This document shows, one piece after another, positions 33,263-44,699 of a stretch of DNA of 64,000 bases. The DNA lies in contig JADWQK010001407.1 in NCBI GenBank assembly GCA_017933935.1, positions 4,278,001 to 4,342,000 on the forward strand, in the 5' to 3' direction. The notes under the pieces are model-generated. The model had not been told where the DNA came from. It did no database searches and saw only the letters and a program-made list of their open reading frames with translations. Numbering within the stretch: position 1 is the stretch's first letter; every line of letters begins with the position of its first letter. Position numbers and translations under genes: made by a program. Source of the stretch: Sesamia nonagrioides (Eukaryota; Arthropoda; Insecta; Lepidoptera; Noctuidae).

Positions 33263-34175
33263 AAAAGTATATTGTATTATGTTGTATTGTAGATTGTGAA
33301 ATACTTATAATATTTCTTTTATTAGGTAAGTTTTGGAAAAAATCAAATGATAGGGCACACATAATCAAGGTGTAAAGTTCTAGAAAAAAATAATTGGTCT
33401 AAAAGCGTTATCTTCGAAGAAAACAGCGGAATACGTTTGTTTAAAGAAAGCGCAATACTACGAAACACATTATTGGACGATTTCTTAATATTAGGTACAA
33501 TTACTTAGCAGTTTTAAGTAGTTACCTACATTTGAAAAGGAAAAAACCCTAACCCTAGGTACCTAATTTTTATAATACATTAATATTAAACTTGCACAAA
33601 AATGTCGATACTATTTATGACAGGTTGCAATAAATAGCAGTTGAAAGCAAATTTAGAGGAGTTTTACAAGTGAAGGAGCATAAGAGATTGCTTTTAAATG
33701 TTCCTAAATTAAGTGTTAAACATTTCAATATTTCAGTCATGTAATAGAAATGATGTTATAAGCGTTTCACAATCAATCATCCTTCTCTGTATGAGTTTGA
33801 TGATGATGATCAATCATTAAGTCTTAAGCTGCTTATTTTCTAAACGACTCTTACAAAAAACGTCTTATTTAATGATATTTGCTGACAAATAAAATGTTAT
33901 CTTCTTTTTCAATGATGAACATCTTCATTATTGTACAAATTTTAAGGTTCATATTTGTACCGTCACAACGGCAGGTCACGATGTTGACACAGCACACGTT
34001 TTAGGGTGATAGATTGTTGTTTACATACCTACATTGATAATGATCAAATCGCGTTTATAAAGGAAAACTTCTTAGTAGGTACCTCTTATTGTTAACTACA
34101 TATATCCAGGAAACATTGATGTTATGTGTATAACGAACAATGGACACCAGTAGTTTAATTTAGTAACATTCGAAA
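33263..34175. other. Upstream region of the second IR gene
   Basis: AT-rich, without coding signal. A degenerate 'ttctctgtatgagtttgatg' piece at about 33782 matches the 3' end of the second SINE family (62905). No clear core promoter can be assigned. Confidence 0.4.
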
Positions 34176-37100
34176 ATGAAGTTCTCTGTTATTTTAATTA
34201 TTACAAAGTTTCTCGAAATATCAAGCTCCAAGACGAAGTTCAAGCTCGCACCAGTTGTGACAAATTGTTCGTTAATATTACCAGTTGTAAATTTTTCACA
34301 GACAATATTTATCGACATGGATATTCACTCTAACCCAGAATTAAAGACATGTATCCTGCAGCACAGTCTTTCTAATAAATCAGTCCTGTTAGTAAATGTA
34401 TTTGGGCCAGATCTAGACATTACAGTTAATGCTACAAGGGATTTTATTAGGACAACTGATTTTCCTAATGTTATAGTAATGACAAGATATTTAACACCGA
34501 AGATGGTTGACTCTGATATATGGCGATTTTTTATTAGGTCCAATTGGTCTTTAGTATACATCATCGTCACCGGTGACAGACAATTCAAATGTAAGAATGA
34601 TAAAATGAATCCAAATGAATTTGCAAAGTTGGAAAATATCATGAATACTTTGTGGCACAGAGTTCAAATCATGCGTATTGGGGTAGTATTCCCATTTGCG
34701 TGTAAACAAAATATGATCATTTATAATGGTAAAAAGCAATCAACTCGGAAGTTATACGACAGATCTATTAAATTGATAAATGCTTCTAATTTCAAAGACT
34801 TATCCACAGCCATAAAGAAAAGTGGAGAAAAGCTAGCTGATGGTTATCCTATACAAGCTAGCATATTCTTCAGATATCCTACATCTATCAGAGATTGTGA
34901 GAATTTATACTATTATGTTAATATAAATTTTAACTTAACGGGTGGATTTTGCGGTTTAGACGGAATGATGATGCACGATTTCCTCTCGCATTTGAAATTT
35001 AATTTACATTTTCCTGACAATGTAGATTGTTACAATTTCGGTTATGCGCTACCCGGGAATGTAAGCGGTGCTTTGGGCTGTATCATTCGTAACGAAGTGG
35101 ATATTTCCTTCAATTCACAGTTCATGACTCTTTATTCGGATGAACATATTCATTATGTGAATTATGTCAAAACGGATACATTGTGTGCTTTAGTAAGAAA
35201 GCCTGGTATTATACCACTTTGGCACACTGTATTTAATTTGTTCTCTCTGCGACAATGGGCACTGATAGGTGCGGCATTTGTGGCAATAGGTGGCATCATG
35301 TGGGCAATGGCGATGATCAGAAAAACAATGACGGGTCTAGAGACAATGACATTCTGGTGGTACCTTCACAACTCTGTGATGGCGACTTTTTGTGGATTTT
35401 CACCTATGCAAAGAAGAACATTCCTAATGTTAAGGACTTCATGCTTAGTGGGTTCCATATTTTTTCTGGCAGTATATCAGGTTAGTTTTGGTTCAATATT
35501 ACTATCATAATATGTTAGGCTCAAAAACCGAAACCGGACAATAAGCTAAACAGTTTTCCACGTCGCATTTTGGTTTCGGCTTCTTTAAAACAGCTACAAT
35601 GCGGAGTGGGTTGTAAAATGACCACAGAGCGTTGTGAATTTATAAAAAACGGTCATGTTGCGTTCTGGCAAACCGGGAAAGATCACATAGTAAAATTCGT
35701 GTCCAGGATCTCATAATGTTCGACTGCCACTACGCTTTGAGGAATAAAAGCCATTACGCATTTATGAGCCGTGGTTCTATCTATATATCTACATTGAAAT
35801 TGGCTGCCGTGACCGGTATTTGGTCTGGAAGATTTTATACATTCAAAGGTGCTTGGCTATCTTATATTTCAGGGTCACATGAGCAGAATGTACACAACAG
35901 TTATACGTTATCGCCAAATGAAGACTCTAGAACAACTTTATTCTTCTGGGCTTAATTTATATATTTCCCCTACAATAAGAGAACTCATGAGACATCTACA
36001 GGTACCAGGAGACAAGCAACAAGCAGAATTCTTTGATAAAGCGCATTTGATACCTACCGAAAATCTGGGTAAGTTTAATATTTTAGATACGGTAGATTTT
36101 ATATATATATATTATAAACTAGCGCTTGACCGCAATCCCGCCTGATGGTAAGCAGTGACGCAATCGTTGATGGTAAAGCGCACTAGTTTATTAAGAGCCA
36201 ATTCACTCTAGCCTTGAAGACACTCAAATTGTAGTCCGACGGAAATACCGCCACTGGCAAACGGTTCCAGTCCCTCGATGTATGCGGTATAAAGGAGGAG
36301 GTGAAACGCTTCGTCCGGATCGTATAGTGGTGTTAACAACGTAAGGGTGGAAACTTGCCGTACGACGGGTCGTCCGATGGTGCAACGGAGATGTGGGAAT
36401 TAAATCATGCAATTCTCTCGCACACTCCCCAAAAAGCATCCTATAGAAGACCGAAAGGCTGGCTGCTCTACTGTCTCTCTGTCTTTGGAGACCGTCTCGA
36501 GTTAAGTCAGGGTCACCAATCAGCCTCTTCGCACGCCTCTAACTGAATCCAAAGTGGCCAGGTGACACTTAGCAGCACCAGCCCAAATGTGGCTGCAGTA
36601 CTCCACACACGAACGGACCTGTGCTTTGTACAACATTAGAAGCTGCTCTGGTGTGAAGTACTGCCGGACCTTTGCGATAAAGCCAAGTTTCCTGGCAGCC
36701 ACCTTGCAACAAAAGGTTAGCAGCACTATGCTAAAAATTATTCAACCGTGTCGCCAGTGACAGAAATTGAAACATAACAAACGGGATGAATCGGAAAGAA
36801 CTTTAAAATTAATTTATTGCCAATTATACCACAGAAAACACATAAGAGTCCTTTTAACAATAAACTGTATTATTTCAATTTTAAAACCCACTCCTACTCA
36901 GCCCTATTTAGCTTTTAAGCGGCCGTAAAGCAGGAAGGCCCCTTAACGTTTTGTCTCTATTCACCCTGTTTTACAGTAAGTGGGTAGGTACTAGCGAAGC
37001 ACGAGAACCAGTTGGTTTATAAAACAGGAATAAAGCAAAGATCTCCAAGCTTGTCCGATGAAGGCCAGCCCGCGCCGCAGCTGAGCCAGTTATTATAAAT

Positions 37101-40100
37101 TTCCGACTATGACCTCTGAGTTTGTTTCGGCGTTTCTTCTCAGAGCTAGTACTAGGAAACGCCGTGGTCATCAAACCACTAAAAATCTTTTCGATCCAGC
37201 CGTCGCTTGCTGTCCTCTTCAGCGACGCCCTAAGCCGAGGTTCGTAGCCCACAGGGGGTGCCCTTAGTACGTAGAAGCTCTGTAGTTGTAGTTCATTTAA
37301 GGCATCCACAGAATAAACCGATTAATTAAACATGGCTTTTCATGGTCAACTACGAGATGCCATATCGTACCTTACGTTGTTGACCTCACCAACACGATCC
37401 GGATGAAGCGTTTCGCTTCGTCTTTTATACCGCGTACATCGAGGAAATGGAACAATTTGCCAGCGGCGGTGTTTCCGCCTGACTACAATTTAAGTGTTTT
37501 CAAGGCTAGAGTGAAAAAGCTCTTAATAACTATCGCGCTTTGCCATCAACGATTGCATCACTGCTCACCATCAGGCAGAATAGATAAGTATGGGCATACC
37601 CAGCTTCTTCGGTATTTGCAGTGTAGTGGGCAAACAGACGCAAATGATCCTGATTTATACTCCATTAAAAGTAATTTTCGACGATCTTCTGCAAAATGGT
37701 TTATAACATTTTCCGATACTAAATGGATATTTTTAATAACCTTCGTTTGATTTAGCTCGTTCAAAATAATAACTTGTCAAATAATAGTATATTAGTAGCC
37801 AAGGGCTGTAAGGCATCAATTGCAGCCCGAGATTTATAGGCGCGCGAGCGCAGCGAGTGCTAGTTCGAGGGTCTTGAAATCTGCTTTACATCTTGATTGT
37901 AAAATAAGTAGAAAAAAAGCGGCTTTAAATATTTTAAGTAAAAGTTGTCTATTCCCACCTTTTTTAATAATTATTTTTTCAAGAACGAAATTGAGCTTTT
38001 CCGTTCGATATTTAAAATTGATGACTATTATACTCATACGAATCCAAGGCTGAATAGCGAAGTGAAGCGACCTCTTTTGTCATTGGGCTGAATGCATGTT
38101 AACAATTGCCGGTATGATTGCTAACCAAAAAGTTTTTTCATCACACATGCTCGTAAACAGTGTTAATTAACGCAAGTAAAGTAGGCGGAATGTCCCGTAT
38201 TGTACCCTCGGGCTTGCAAAATTTCATTGTGAGCCCAAGGGCGTGAAATGTAATTTATTTTTAAAGATATATTTCAAGAAGCTTCAATATTATATAAAAA
38301 CTAAGTAAGTCTTCCTTGCGGATTTTCGAATTTAGAACTATTCATTAACTTCATTCGTTCTAAATATGTAGAAGGCACTAAAAACCAGTTCCGGCTAGCT
38401 CAATATGTGCGTTTAAATATCTTTTGTTATTTAAACTGTCATTTTTATTTATAGTTTACTCACAAATGTGAAGAAAAACATTGTGTTTGCCTCGGGCGGA
38501 ATAGAAATTACAATCTTGGACTACTACAAGCCCTCGGCTTCGCCTCGGGCTTTGCAGTAGTCACGCAATTGAAATGTCTTACATCCCGCCCTAGAAAAAC
38601 AATGTACTATTGAAACAGTGAACAGTTTTTTTATCAATTACTTACCCCTCTAGGGCTTTTCTAGCCACATTATTATCACTACATATTATAAAACAAAGTC
38701 ACTTTTGCTTTCCCTATGTCGTTTTGTATGATTCAATCCTTAAAACTACGCAATGGATTTTGATAGGGTTTTTGTTAATAGATAGAGTGATTCAAGACGA
38801 AGGTTTTTATGTATATAAAATGCATAATATATAAGAGGAACACTGATAAATTTTGAGGTTTCTAACACAAGTCGTAAAATAAACCCATTTTTTTGAGATT
38901 ACATTGCAAACGCTGGCTGAACACTATGAGATAGATCAAAATAATGTACTACAGTATTGTAGAACTTAAAAATGCCTTTAAAAAAGTATGCGACACCATA
39001 TGTCTACCTACTATAGTTTCTTCATAATGACTACTTTTTTATGTTTGAAAAGTTAATTAAAATGCCAGTCGAAATCAGAGCCAACTCATCATCATCATCC
39101 CAGCGTTAATCCCAGTCGCATCCGAAGCCTTTTCAGCTTTGGAGTCTAGGGTTCGTCTTACCAGTCCAACTGCTGATATGGCTAAACTTCGACATTTTCT
39201 ATGAAGCGACTGCCGTCTGACCTCCACAACCCGAAGGCGACATCGAAGCATTGCAGTTAGACAAATTGTAGGACTTTTGAGGGCTCCAACAACCCGTAAC
39301 GACTGCCACTAGATGTTCGTATGGCAACCGGGACCAACGGCTTAACGTGCTTTTCGAGGCACGACCAGACCAGTACAAATATTCATATTCATGCATACAA
39401 ATACTTGCACTGTGCGGGGATCGAACCCGCGCCACCTTGCGCAGCGGCCGCGTCCGCTACCGCTACGCCACAGAGGCTGTCAAATCAGAAATCAGAGCCA
39501 ACTATTTGTTCCTTATTATTAATCCTTATCCAAATAAATTAACCTCATATCAAAGGTAATTTCAGTAGCAGCAGATCTCTTTTTGAATTATTGGAATTGG
39601 TTGTTTCATTCAGGAGATATCACAATTTATTCAAAACTAAACACCAGAATCCGCGTGCCGCTCGCGCCCCTGCCGGCCGCCTGCTACTGAGTGTTTCTCT
39701 GCCTAAACCACGGAGTGAGTGGGCCGGAGCGTGAGGGCCATTATTTCGAACAAACTTGCTACCCCGGTAGGCTTTCATTCTGTTTGAAGGTGGTGGAACT
39801 GGCTATACATGGACAATAAGGTCGATGTATCTTGCAGAGTCAGATATTGGCTGATGGGCGGCACAGTAGACATTATTTTTATTGAAGGGCCACCGTTTCT
39901 TGAGGAAGGCTTAGGTACGTAGTACGTGCATCATTAGTCCACGTGCGAAGGCGGGAATTATGCTAAATGCTAATCGCTGGCAACCTCAACTCGCAACTTC
40001 TTACCGAAGATTACCGATTACAGCCGACCGCAAGTATTAAAACACTCGGCTAGATTCGGTAATATTTGTGCGCTCTAGTCACATGCTGTTTGGCAATTAC

Positions 40101-42289
40101 CCCGTACATTTTACCAGTTTCTACTGCGTGGTTTATTTAAACGTTAGAGACAAGTCCCCGTTTGACAGCCTCTGTGGCGTAGCGGTAGCGAACGCGGCCG
40201 TTGCGCAAGGAGGCGCAGGTTCGATCCCCGCACAGTGCAAATATTTGTATGCATGAATATGAATATTTGCACTGGTCTGGTCGTGCCTCGGAAAGCACGT
40301 TAAGCCGTTGGTCCCGGTTGCCATACGAACATCTAGTGGCAGTCGTTACGGGTTGTTGGAACCCTCAAAAGTCTAACAGTAGGTCTAACTGCAATGCTTA
40401 GATATTGCCTTCGGGTTGTGGAGGTCAGACGGCAGTCGCTTCACGGAAAATATCGCAGTTTAGCCAAACTCAGCAGTTAAACTGGTAAAGCGGACCCCAG
40501 ACTTTTTTTTTTTTTATATATATTATAAACTAGCGCTTGACCGCAATCCTGCCTGATGGTAAGCAGTGACGCAATCGTTGATGGTAAAGCGCACTAGTTT
40601 ATTAAGAGCCTATTCACTCTAGCCTTGAAGACACTCAAATTGTAGTCCGACGGAAACACCGCCGCTGGCAAATTATTCCAGTCCCTCGATGCACGCGGTA
40701 TAAAGGAGGGGGCGAAACGCTTCGTCCGGATCGTAGAGGTGTTAACAACGTAAGGGTGGAAACCAGCCGTACGACGGGTCGTCCGCTGGTGGAACGGAGA
40801 TGGGGGAATTAAATCATGCAATTCCATCGCACACTCCCCGAAATGCATCCTATAGAACACCGAAAGGCTGGCTACTCTACGCCTGTGTTCTAGGCTTTGG
40901 AGACCAACTCGAGTTAGATCAGGGTCACCAATCAGCCTCTTTGCACGTCTCTCCACTGAATCCAGAGTGGCCAGGTGACACTTGGCAGCACCAGCCCAAA
41001 TGTGGCTGCAGTACTCCACACACGAACGGACCTGTGCTTTGTATAACATTAGAAGCTGCCCAGGTGTGAAGTACTGCCGGACCTTTGCGATAACGCCAAG
41101 TTTCCTGGCAGCCACCTTAGCCTTGGACTCAATGAACCGCCCAAAGTTAAGGTCCGAGGAAATCTCAACTCCCAAAAGCTGAAGGCGGTCGGAACACTCC
41201 AAGGACACATTCCGAAAAGTAGGAGCCAAGGTGAACGGGCTCCTTTTGGCGGTGAAAAGACACGCCTGTGTTTTGGCGGCATTGAATGCTACAAGATTGG
41301 CATTGCCCCATTCGGAGACTGCCTGCAGCGCAACACTCGTTCGCTCAACCATGGCCTCTCTTTCGGACCGGATTGATTCCCTACTAGCCCGAGCACCCGG
41401 CAGGTATCTCTCTACAACTGTGCTGTCATCTGCATACCCATAGATACCAGGCATCAGCAGATCGTTAATATGCAGCAGGAACAGAGTTGCAGAGAGAACA
41501 GACCCCTGAGGAACACCGGCATTAGTTGACATGGGCTCAGACTCCAAAGCTGAAAGGGCTGCGGATGCGACTGGGATTAACGCTGAGATGATGATGATGA
41601 TGATGATGAGACAAGTCCCCGTTTATACTTTGATTAGTAATTAGGGTAGTGCATACATGGTCTGCGAGATTTCTAGGGAGGAGGAGGGCAGCTACAACTA
41701 CCTGCCCCGAAAGTGTACGCCCATGTAGATAAGTGATATCATTTAATATGTATTTCCCCAGGAGTAATCCTGCAATACAAAGGGGCGGTAACCGTGGACA
41801 GGAAAACTGATGCCGAATTGGAAATTACTCAGCAGTATTTAGATAGAAACGGAATGCCTCGAATCGATATTTTGGAAGAATGTTTCGGCACTTATTACGT
41901 GTCCTTCATTGCCCGTTCAGGTAAAATTCTATCAAATCGATAGGTGTGAAAGTCCCAAGCTAATCGTTGCTGAATTTAGTAAGCATTTGACCCAGCATCA
42001 ATTGCGTTAACTACCTAAATGTTTTGTTTCTTTAGGTTTTCCATTCTACGAGGATCTCCTAGTTGTCTCAGAACGGCTAAATCAAGCTGGTCTGCCAACT
42101 AAGTACTACAAGTGGACTCGGGAAATGCTAGATATCCCAAATTCAAAGGCCCTACACGCAATAGAACCTAGAGCTTTTTTTAAAATAACCTTAGACGATC
42201 ATCGTGTAGGTTTCTTGATACTATTTCTTGGTATAATGCTATCTGTTATGGTCTTCGCAGCTGAAATGTGGAAGGGCAGACGTCATTAG
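34176..42289 (+). CDS. Ionotropic receptor (chemosensory iGluR-like), intact
   Basis: Four exons: 34176-35480, 35873-36068, 41762-41920 and 42036-42289, phases 0, 1, 1, total 1914 bases or 637 residues with one stop at the end. The exon plan equals that of the first IR gene, and exons 3 are both 159 bases. A signal-like start (MKFSVILIITKFLEIS) precedes the extracellular part. FCGLDGMMMHDFL lies in the ligand-binding region. Membrane segment 1 is about 361-381 (WALIGAAFVAIGGIMW), the pore region is near 392-408, segment 2 is about 415-435 (LVGSIFFLAVYQ), and segment 3 is about 612-631, ending FAAEMW. Where the first gene has a stop, this one has Glu (PFYEDLL). Intron 2 is 5.7 kb and packed with LINE and SINE insertions, all outside the splice sites. 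Likely a membrane channel of sensory neurons; ligand and subfamily are unknown. Confidence 0.88.
36104..36716 (-). mobile_element. Jockey-type LINE family J, 3' fragment in IR2 intron 2
   Basis: It begins about 35 bases after the exon 2 donor with 'tataaactagcgcttgaccg' (the 3' end on the minus strand) and runs to the RT block KVAARKLGFIAKVRQYF near 36716. Frames are broken (36439-36224, 36726-36520). Its insertion enlarged the intron. Confidence 0.75.
36960..37315 (-). repeat. Unidentified repeat with a 112-codon frame
   Basis: The minus strand has an open frame (37309-36971) starting MDALNELQLQSFYVLRAPP. It matches no domain I know. Its higher GC and its place inside an intron full of insertions suggest part of a dispersed element rather than a host exon. 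Confidence 0.3.
37375..37590 (+). mobile_element. Jockey-type LINE family J, short 3' fragment
   Basis: It carries the family's last coding block (KRFASSFIPRTSRKWNNLPA, FKARVKKLL) and the short UTR 'gccatcaacgattgcatcac'. It has the opposite orientation to the copy at 36104. Confidence 0.7.
37795..39086. repeat. Intronic repeats, including a 'ccctcggcttcgcctcggg' palindrome
   Basis: Three dispersed-repeat pieces are visible. One at 37805-38080 has 'gcgcgcgagcgcagcgagtg'. One at 38100-38600 has 'taccctcgggcttgcaaaat' and the hairpin 'agccctcggcttcgcctcgg' at about 38532. One at 38685-38830 has 'ctacatattataaaacaaag' and is shared with 42410-42560. No host exon is seen here. Confidence 0.45.
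39087..39487 (-). mobile_element. SINE family S1 with 16-bp target duplication
   Basis: An inverted full copy from the (gatgat)n tail at 39087 to the tRNA-like head near 39475. The host sequence 'gaaatcagagccaact' occurs on both sides (39071-39086 and 39488-39503), a perfect target-site duplication. It lies in intron 2 of the second IR gene. Confidence 0.85.
39504..40146. other. Intronic DNA, no element recognised
   Basis: A GC-rich patch at about 39650-39740 ('cgctcgcgcccctgccggcc') stands out but has no coding or repeat signature I can name. Confidence 0.4.
40164..41607 (+). mobile_element. SINE family S1, split by a LINE, with 17-bp target duplication
   Basis: The SINE head is at 40164 and its (gatgat)n tail at about 41588-41607. 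The host duplication 'gagacaagtccccgttt' lies at 40147-40163 and 41608-41624. The body is interrupted at 'ccccagact' by a minus-strand LINE (40504-41533). The order is therefore SINE first, LINE later, both inside intron 2 of the second IR gene. Confidence 0.85.
40504..41547 (-). mobile_element. Jockey-type LINE family J, longest copy
   Basis: A poly(T) at 40504-40515 marks the 3' end on the minus strand. An unbroken 317-codon frame (41547-40594) starts in RT motif B (GVPQGSVLSATLF), has motif C GYADDSTV and runs through the full thumb and C-terminus to FKARVNRLLIN. The 5' end is truncated near 41533 at the SINE sequence 'cagactcc'. The lack of stops marks it as the youngest family J copy in the window. 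Palm motif A and the endonuclease are absent, so it cannot move itself. Confidence 0.85.
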
Positions 42290-42409
42290 GAAAAGGTATT
42301 AATGTATTAGAGATCTTGAAATCTATATTACTGAATACATAACAATATGTAACTGAATTAATGCACATTGTAAGGGCACTGTTCAGAAACGTGCCTACAT
42401 AACACTATC

Positions 42410-42560
42410 ACTACATATTATAAAACAAAGTCACTTTCTCTTTCCCTATGTCCCTTTGTATGATTAAATCTTTAAAACTACGCAACGGATTTTGTTGCTG
42501 TTTTTTTAATAGATAGAGTGATTGAAGAGGAAGGTTTATATGTATAATAATATCCATTGA
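42410..42560. repeat. Dispersed repeat 'ctacatattataaaacaaag'
   Basis: Shared with 38685-38830: 'tcactttctctttccctatg', then 'actacgcaacggattttg' and 'aatagatagagtgattgaag'. It resembles the 5' part of a Helitron- or RTE-like element. It lies just downstream of the second IR gene. Confidence 0.5.
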
Positions 42561-42956
42561 ATTGTGGAGTAATACGTGATGTCGTAAATAATTAAATTTT
42601 TTCCGCGTTTGCAGTTAAACGCAGGGTTAATCCTACGAGGTTTTATTAAAATTATGTACTAAATATTGTACACATTGAAAAGGTCTACAAAGTCCGCGAT
42701 GGCATATTGGATATCCCATAATAACATTTTTTTTTCATTTACTTTTTTTTTCAGTAGTAAATTGGACAGAAATTTTATTTCTGCCCACTCCCTGCAGATG
42801 TTTTTGATCTCGTTAATCGTTAATAATTGGCTAAACTTAATGGGACGGATGATAGTTCCGGATGAAGGATCCGGTTCAGATCGCAGAACGTGGACTAGAA
42901 AAGGCCCTTTATCTGAGTCAGAATAAGTTAGACCCTCTTTAAGAGAGGGATGAATG

Positions 42957-44096
42957 GTGTGCGTTCGCGCAGCGGAATGTTGTTGAATTTAAAGATTTTA
43001 AATATGCAGATATTTAGGGTATGACGTTGTATAATTGTGTATGGTGAAGAAAAATTTGTGCACGCAGTCATTGTAGAGAAATTCACCAAAAACTGATTCC
43101 GCTGGGCGAACGTTGTCCTGGCGGAACTTTTTTTTATCCATTGACTTTAGAAAAAAGAGATGTGTCCAAAAATTTGTGTGTATTTGTGTGTAATTGTGTA
43201 TGTATGAATAAAATTTGTGCATGCATAAACTTCGGAGAAATACGTACGGAATGACAGCCTCCGTGGCGTAGCGGTAGCGGACGCGGCCGCTGCGCAAGGT
43301 AGCGCGGGTTCGATCCCCACACAGTGCAAATATTTGTATGCATGAATATGAATATTTGCAGTGGTCTGGTCGTGCCTCGGAAAGCGCGTTAAGCCGTTGG
43401 TCCCGGTTGCCATACGAACATCTAGTGGCAGTCGTTACGGGTTGTTGGAGCCCTCAAAAGTCCAACAATTGGTCTAACTGCAATGCTTCGATGTCGCCTT
43501 CGGGTTGTGGAGGTCAGACGGCAGTCGCTTCACGGAAAATGTCGAAGTTTATCCATATCAGCAGTTTGACTGGTAAAGCGGACCCCAGACTCCAAAGCTG
43601 AAAAGGCTTCGGATGCGACTGGGATTAACGCTGGGATGATGATGAAACTTCGGAGAAATGCAAGTTTCCGCTGCGCGAACCTTTGGCCATTAGCTAGTTT
43701 TCATATAAAGCGCTTACATAGAAAGCTGTAGATTTTTACATACGTTGTTTTGAATTTGTGCATATTTGTGTACAAAACAGATTTAGAAAAAATCGTAGGG
43801 CTAAAAAGATAAAAATATTAACGTAAAACGCGGTTATTAGGTCTTATTTCTTAAAGTATGCACTTTAGGCTCTAGATTTTCACGTTTATACAAACCTTGT
43901 GAGTGTCTACAACATGTTGCCAAGTATCAATGATGTTGCTTTAGTAATTAAAGAGTTATAGGACAATTTACCATGAATAGATCGCTGTTTACAAAGCAGT
44001 CAAATATCACGACATTCTAAAGGAATGGTATGGCAAAAAAAAAAATAATACAAAAAATCTTTAAATTCAACAACATTCCGCGGCGCGAACGCACAC
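42957..44096. mobile_element. TIR DNA element with 9-bp target duplication
   Basis: The left end 'gtgtgcgttcgcgcagcgga' and the inverted right end agree over about 43 bases with one difference. 'ggatgaatg' lies on both sides (42948-42956 and 44097-44105), a 9-bp target duplication as in Mutator-like transposons. The element is 1140 bases long, of which about 390 are a later SINE. There is no transposase frame. A GC-rich motif close to 'ccgctgcgcgaac' occurs four times: in both ends and near 43098 and 43669. Confidence 0.75.
43252..43642 (+). mobile_element. SINE family S1 inside the TIR element
   Basis: Full copy: 'gacagcctccgtggcgtagc' head, B box 'gcgggttcgatccccac', and (gatgat)n tail at about 43635. 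The sequence 'aaacttcggagaaat' occurs shortly before the head (43227-43241) and right after the tail, so the duplication is present with about 10 extra bases on the left. Confidence 0.8.
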
Positions 44097-44106
44097 GGAT
44101 GAATGA

Positions 44107-44433
44107 ACAGAATTTGAATGGCCGCAACGGCCATATCTTTACTTTTAATTGTCTTTTTAGAGACGATTTCGATCGTCTCCGGGCCATTTAGGAGGCATCT
44201 CTTACCAGCTGCAGACGTCTGAACAGCATCAGGGGGATCAGGAGGAGCCGGAGGGGGAGGAGGTGGGTCCATAACTATAGACGTGTTTATGAACATAACA
44301 CCGCACAAAACTACAAAGAAAAATTATAAAATTACTGATATTATCCTAAAATAAGAATATTTGGATAAAATAGAACTCTCCAGCACGACTGACAGCTATG
44401 AATCACACATTTACTCACTTACGTTCATGTTAG
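44107..44433. other. Spacer without a recognised gene
   Basis: A Pro-rich minus-strand frame (PPPPPPAPPDPPD near 44230-44270) comes from a 'ggaggagccggagg' purine-rich tract. No domain or start context supports it as a gene. Confidence 0.4.
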
Positions 44434-44435
44434 GT

Positions 44436-44471
44436 AGTTGCTGTCACAAGTGATTACTTGTGACAGCAACT
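44436..44471. repeat. Perfect 16-bp hairpin
   Basis: 'agttgctgtcacaagt' and its exact reverse complement are separated by 4 bases (gatt). It adjoins the R1-like element end. Confidence 0.6.
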
Positions 44472-44476
44472 ATGAA

Positions 44477-44690
44477 TCTTTTTTTTTTGTTGGGAGGGGA
44501 AATCATCAAATGACTTATCCCGCCCTGTGCGGAGCGGAAGGGCGTGTCAGACTTTTACTGACTAAAACCCATCCGTGTTTCTTCACTTGCCTGTGCGACG
44601 GCCAGGGCCACGATTTCTTGTTTAACCAACCCGCAGCCCTGGCCCAGGAGGCAACGGTCTTCGTGGACCCCGTCACGAGCAACTAGGTAC
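44477..44690 (-). mobile_element. R1-group LINE 3' UTR, inverted
   Basis: The same UTR as at 20565-20756 in reverse: 'gacttttactgactaaaacc', 'ggccagggccacgatttct' and 'gtggaccccgtcacgagc'. The poly(T) at 44480-44487 marks the 3' end. Only the UTR remains. Confidence 0.7.
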
Positions 44691-44699
44691 CTAACATCA

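Noticed and set aside
36971..37309. 112-codon minus-strand frame as a gene inside the IR intron
   Set aside because: It is bordered by LINE fragments and resembles dispersed repeat sequence; no domain is recognised.
44000..44308. Proline-rich minus-strand frame
   Set aside because: It derives from a purine-rich tract and crosses the border of a TIR element; no start context or homology is visible.
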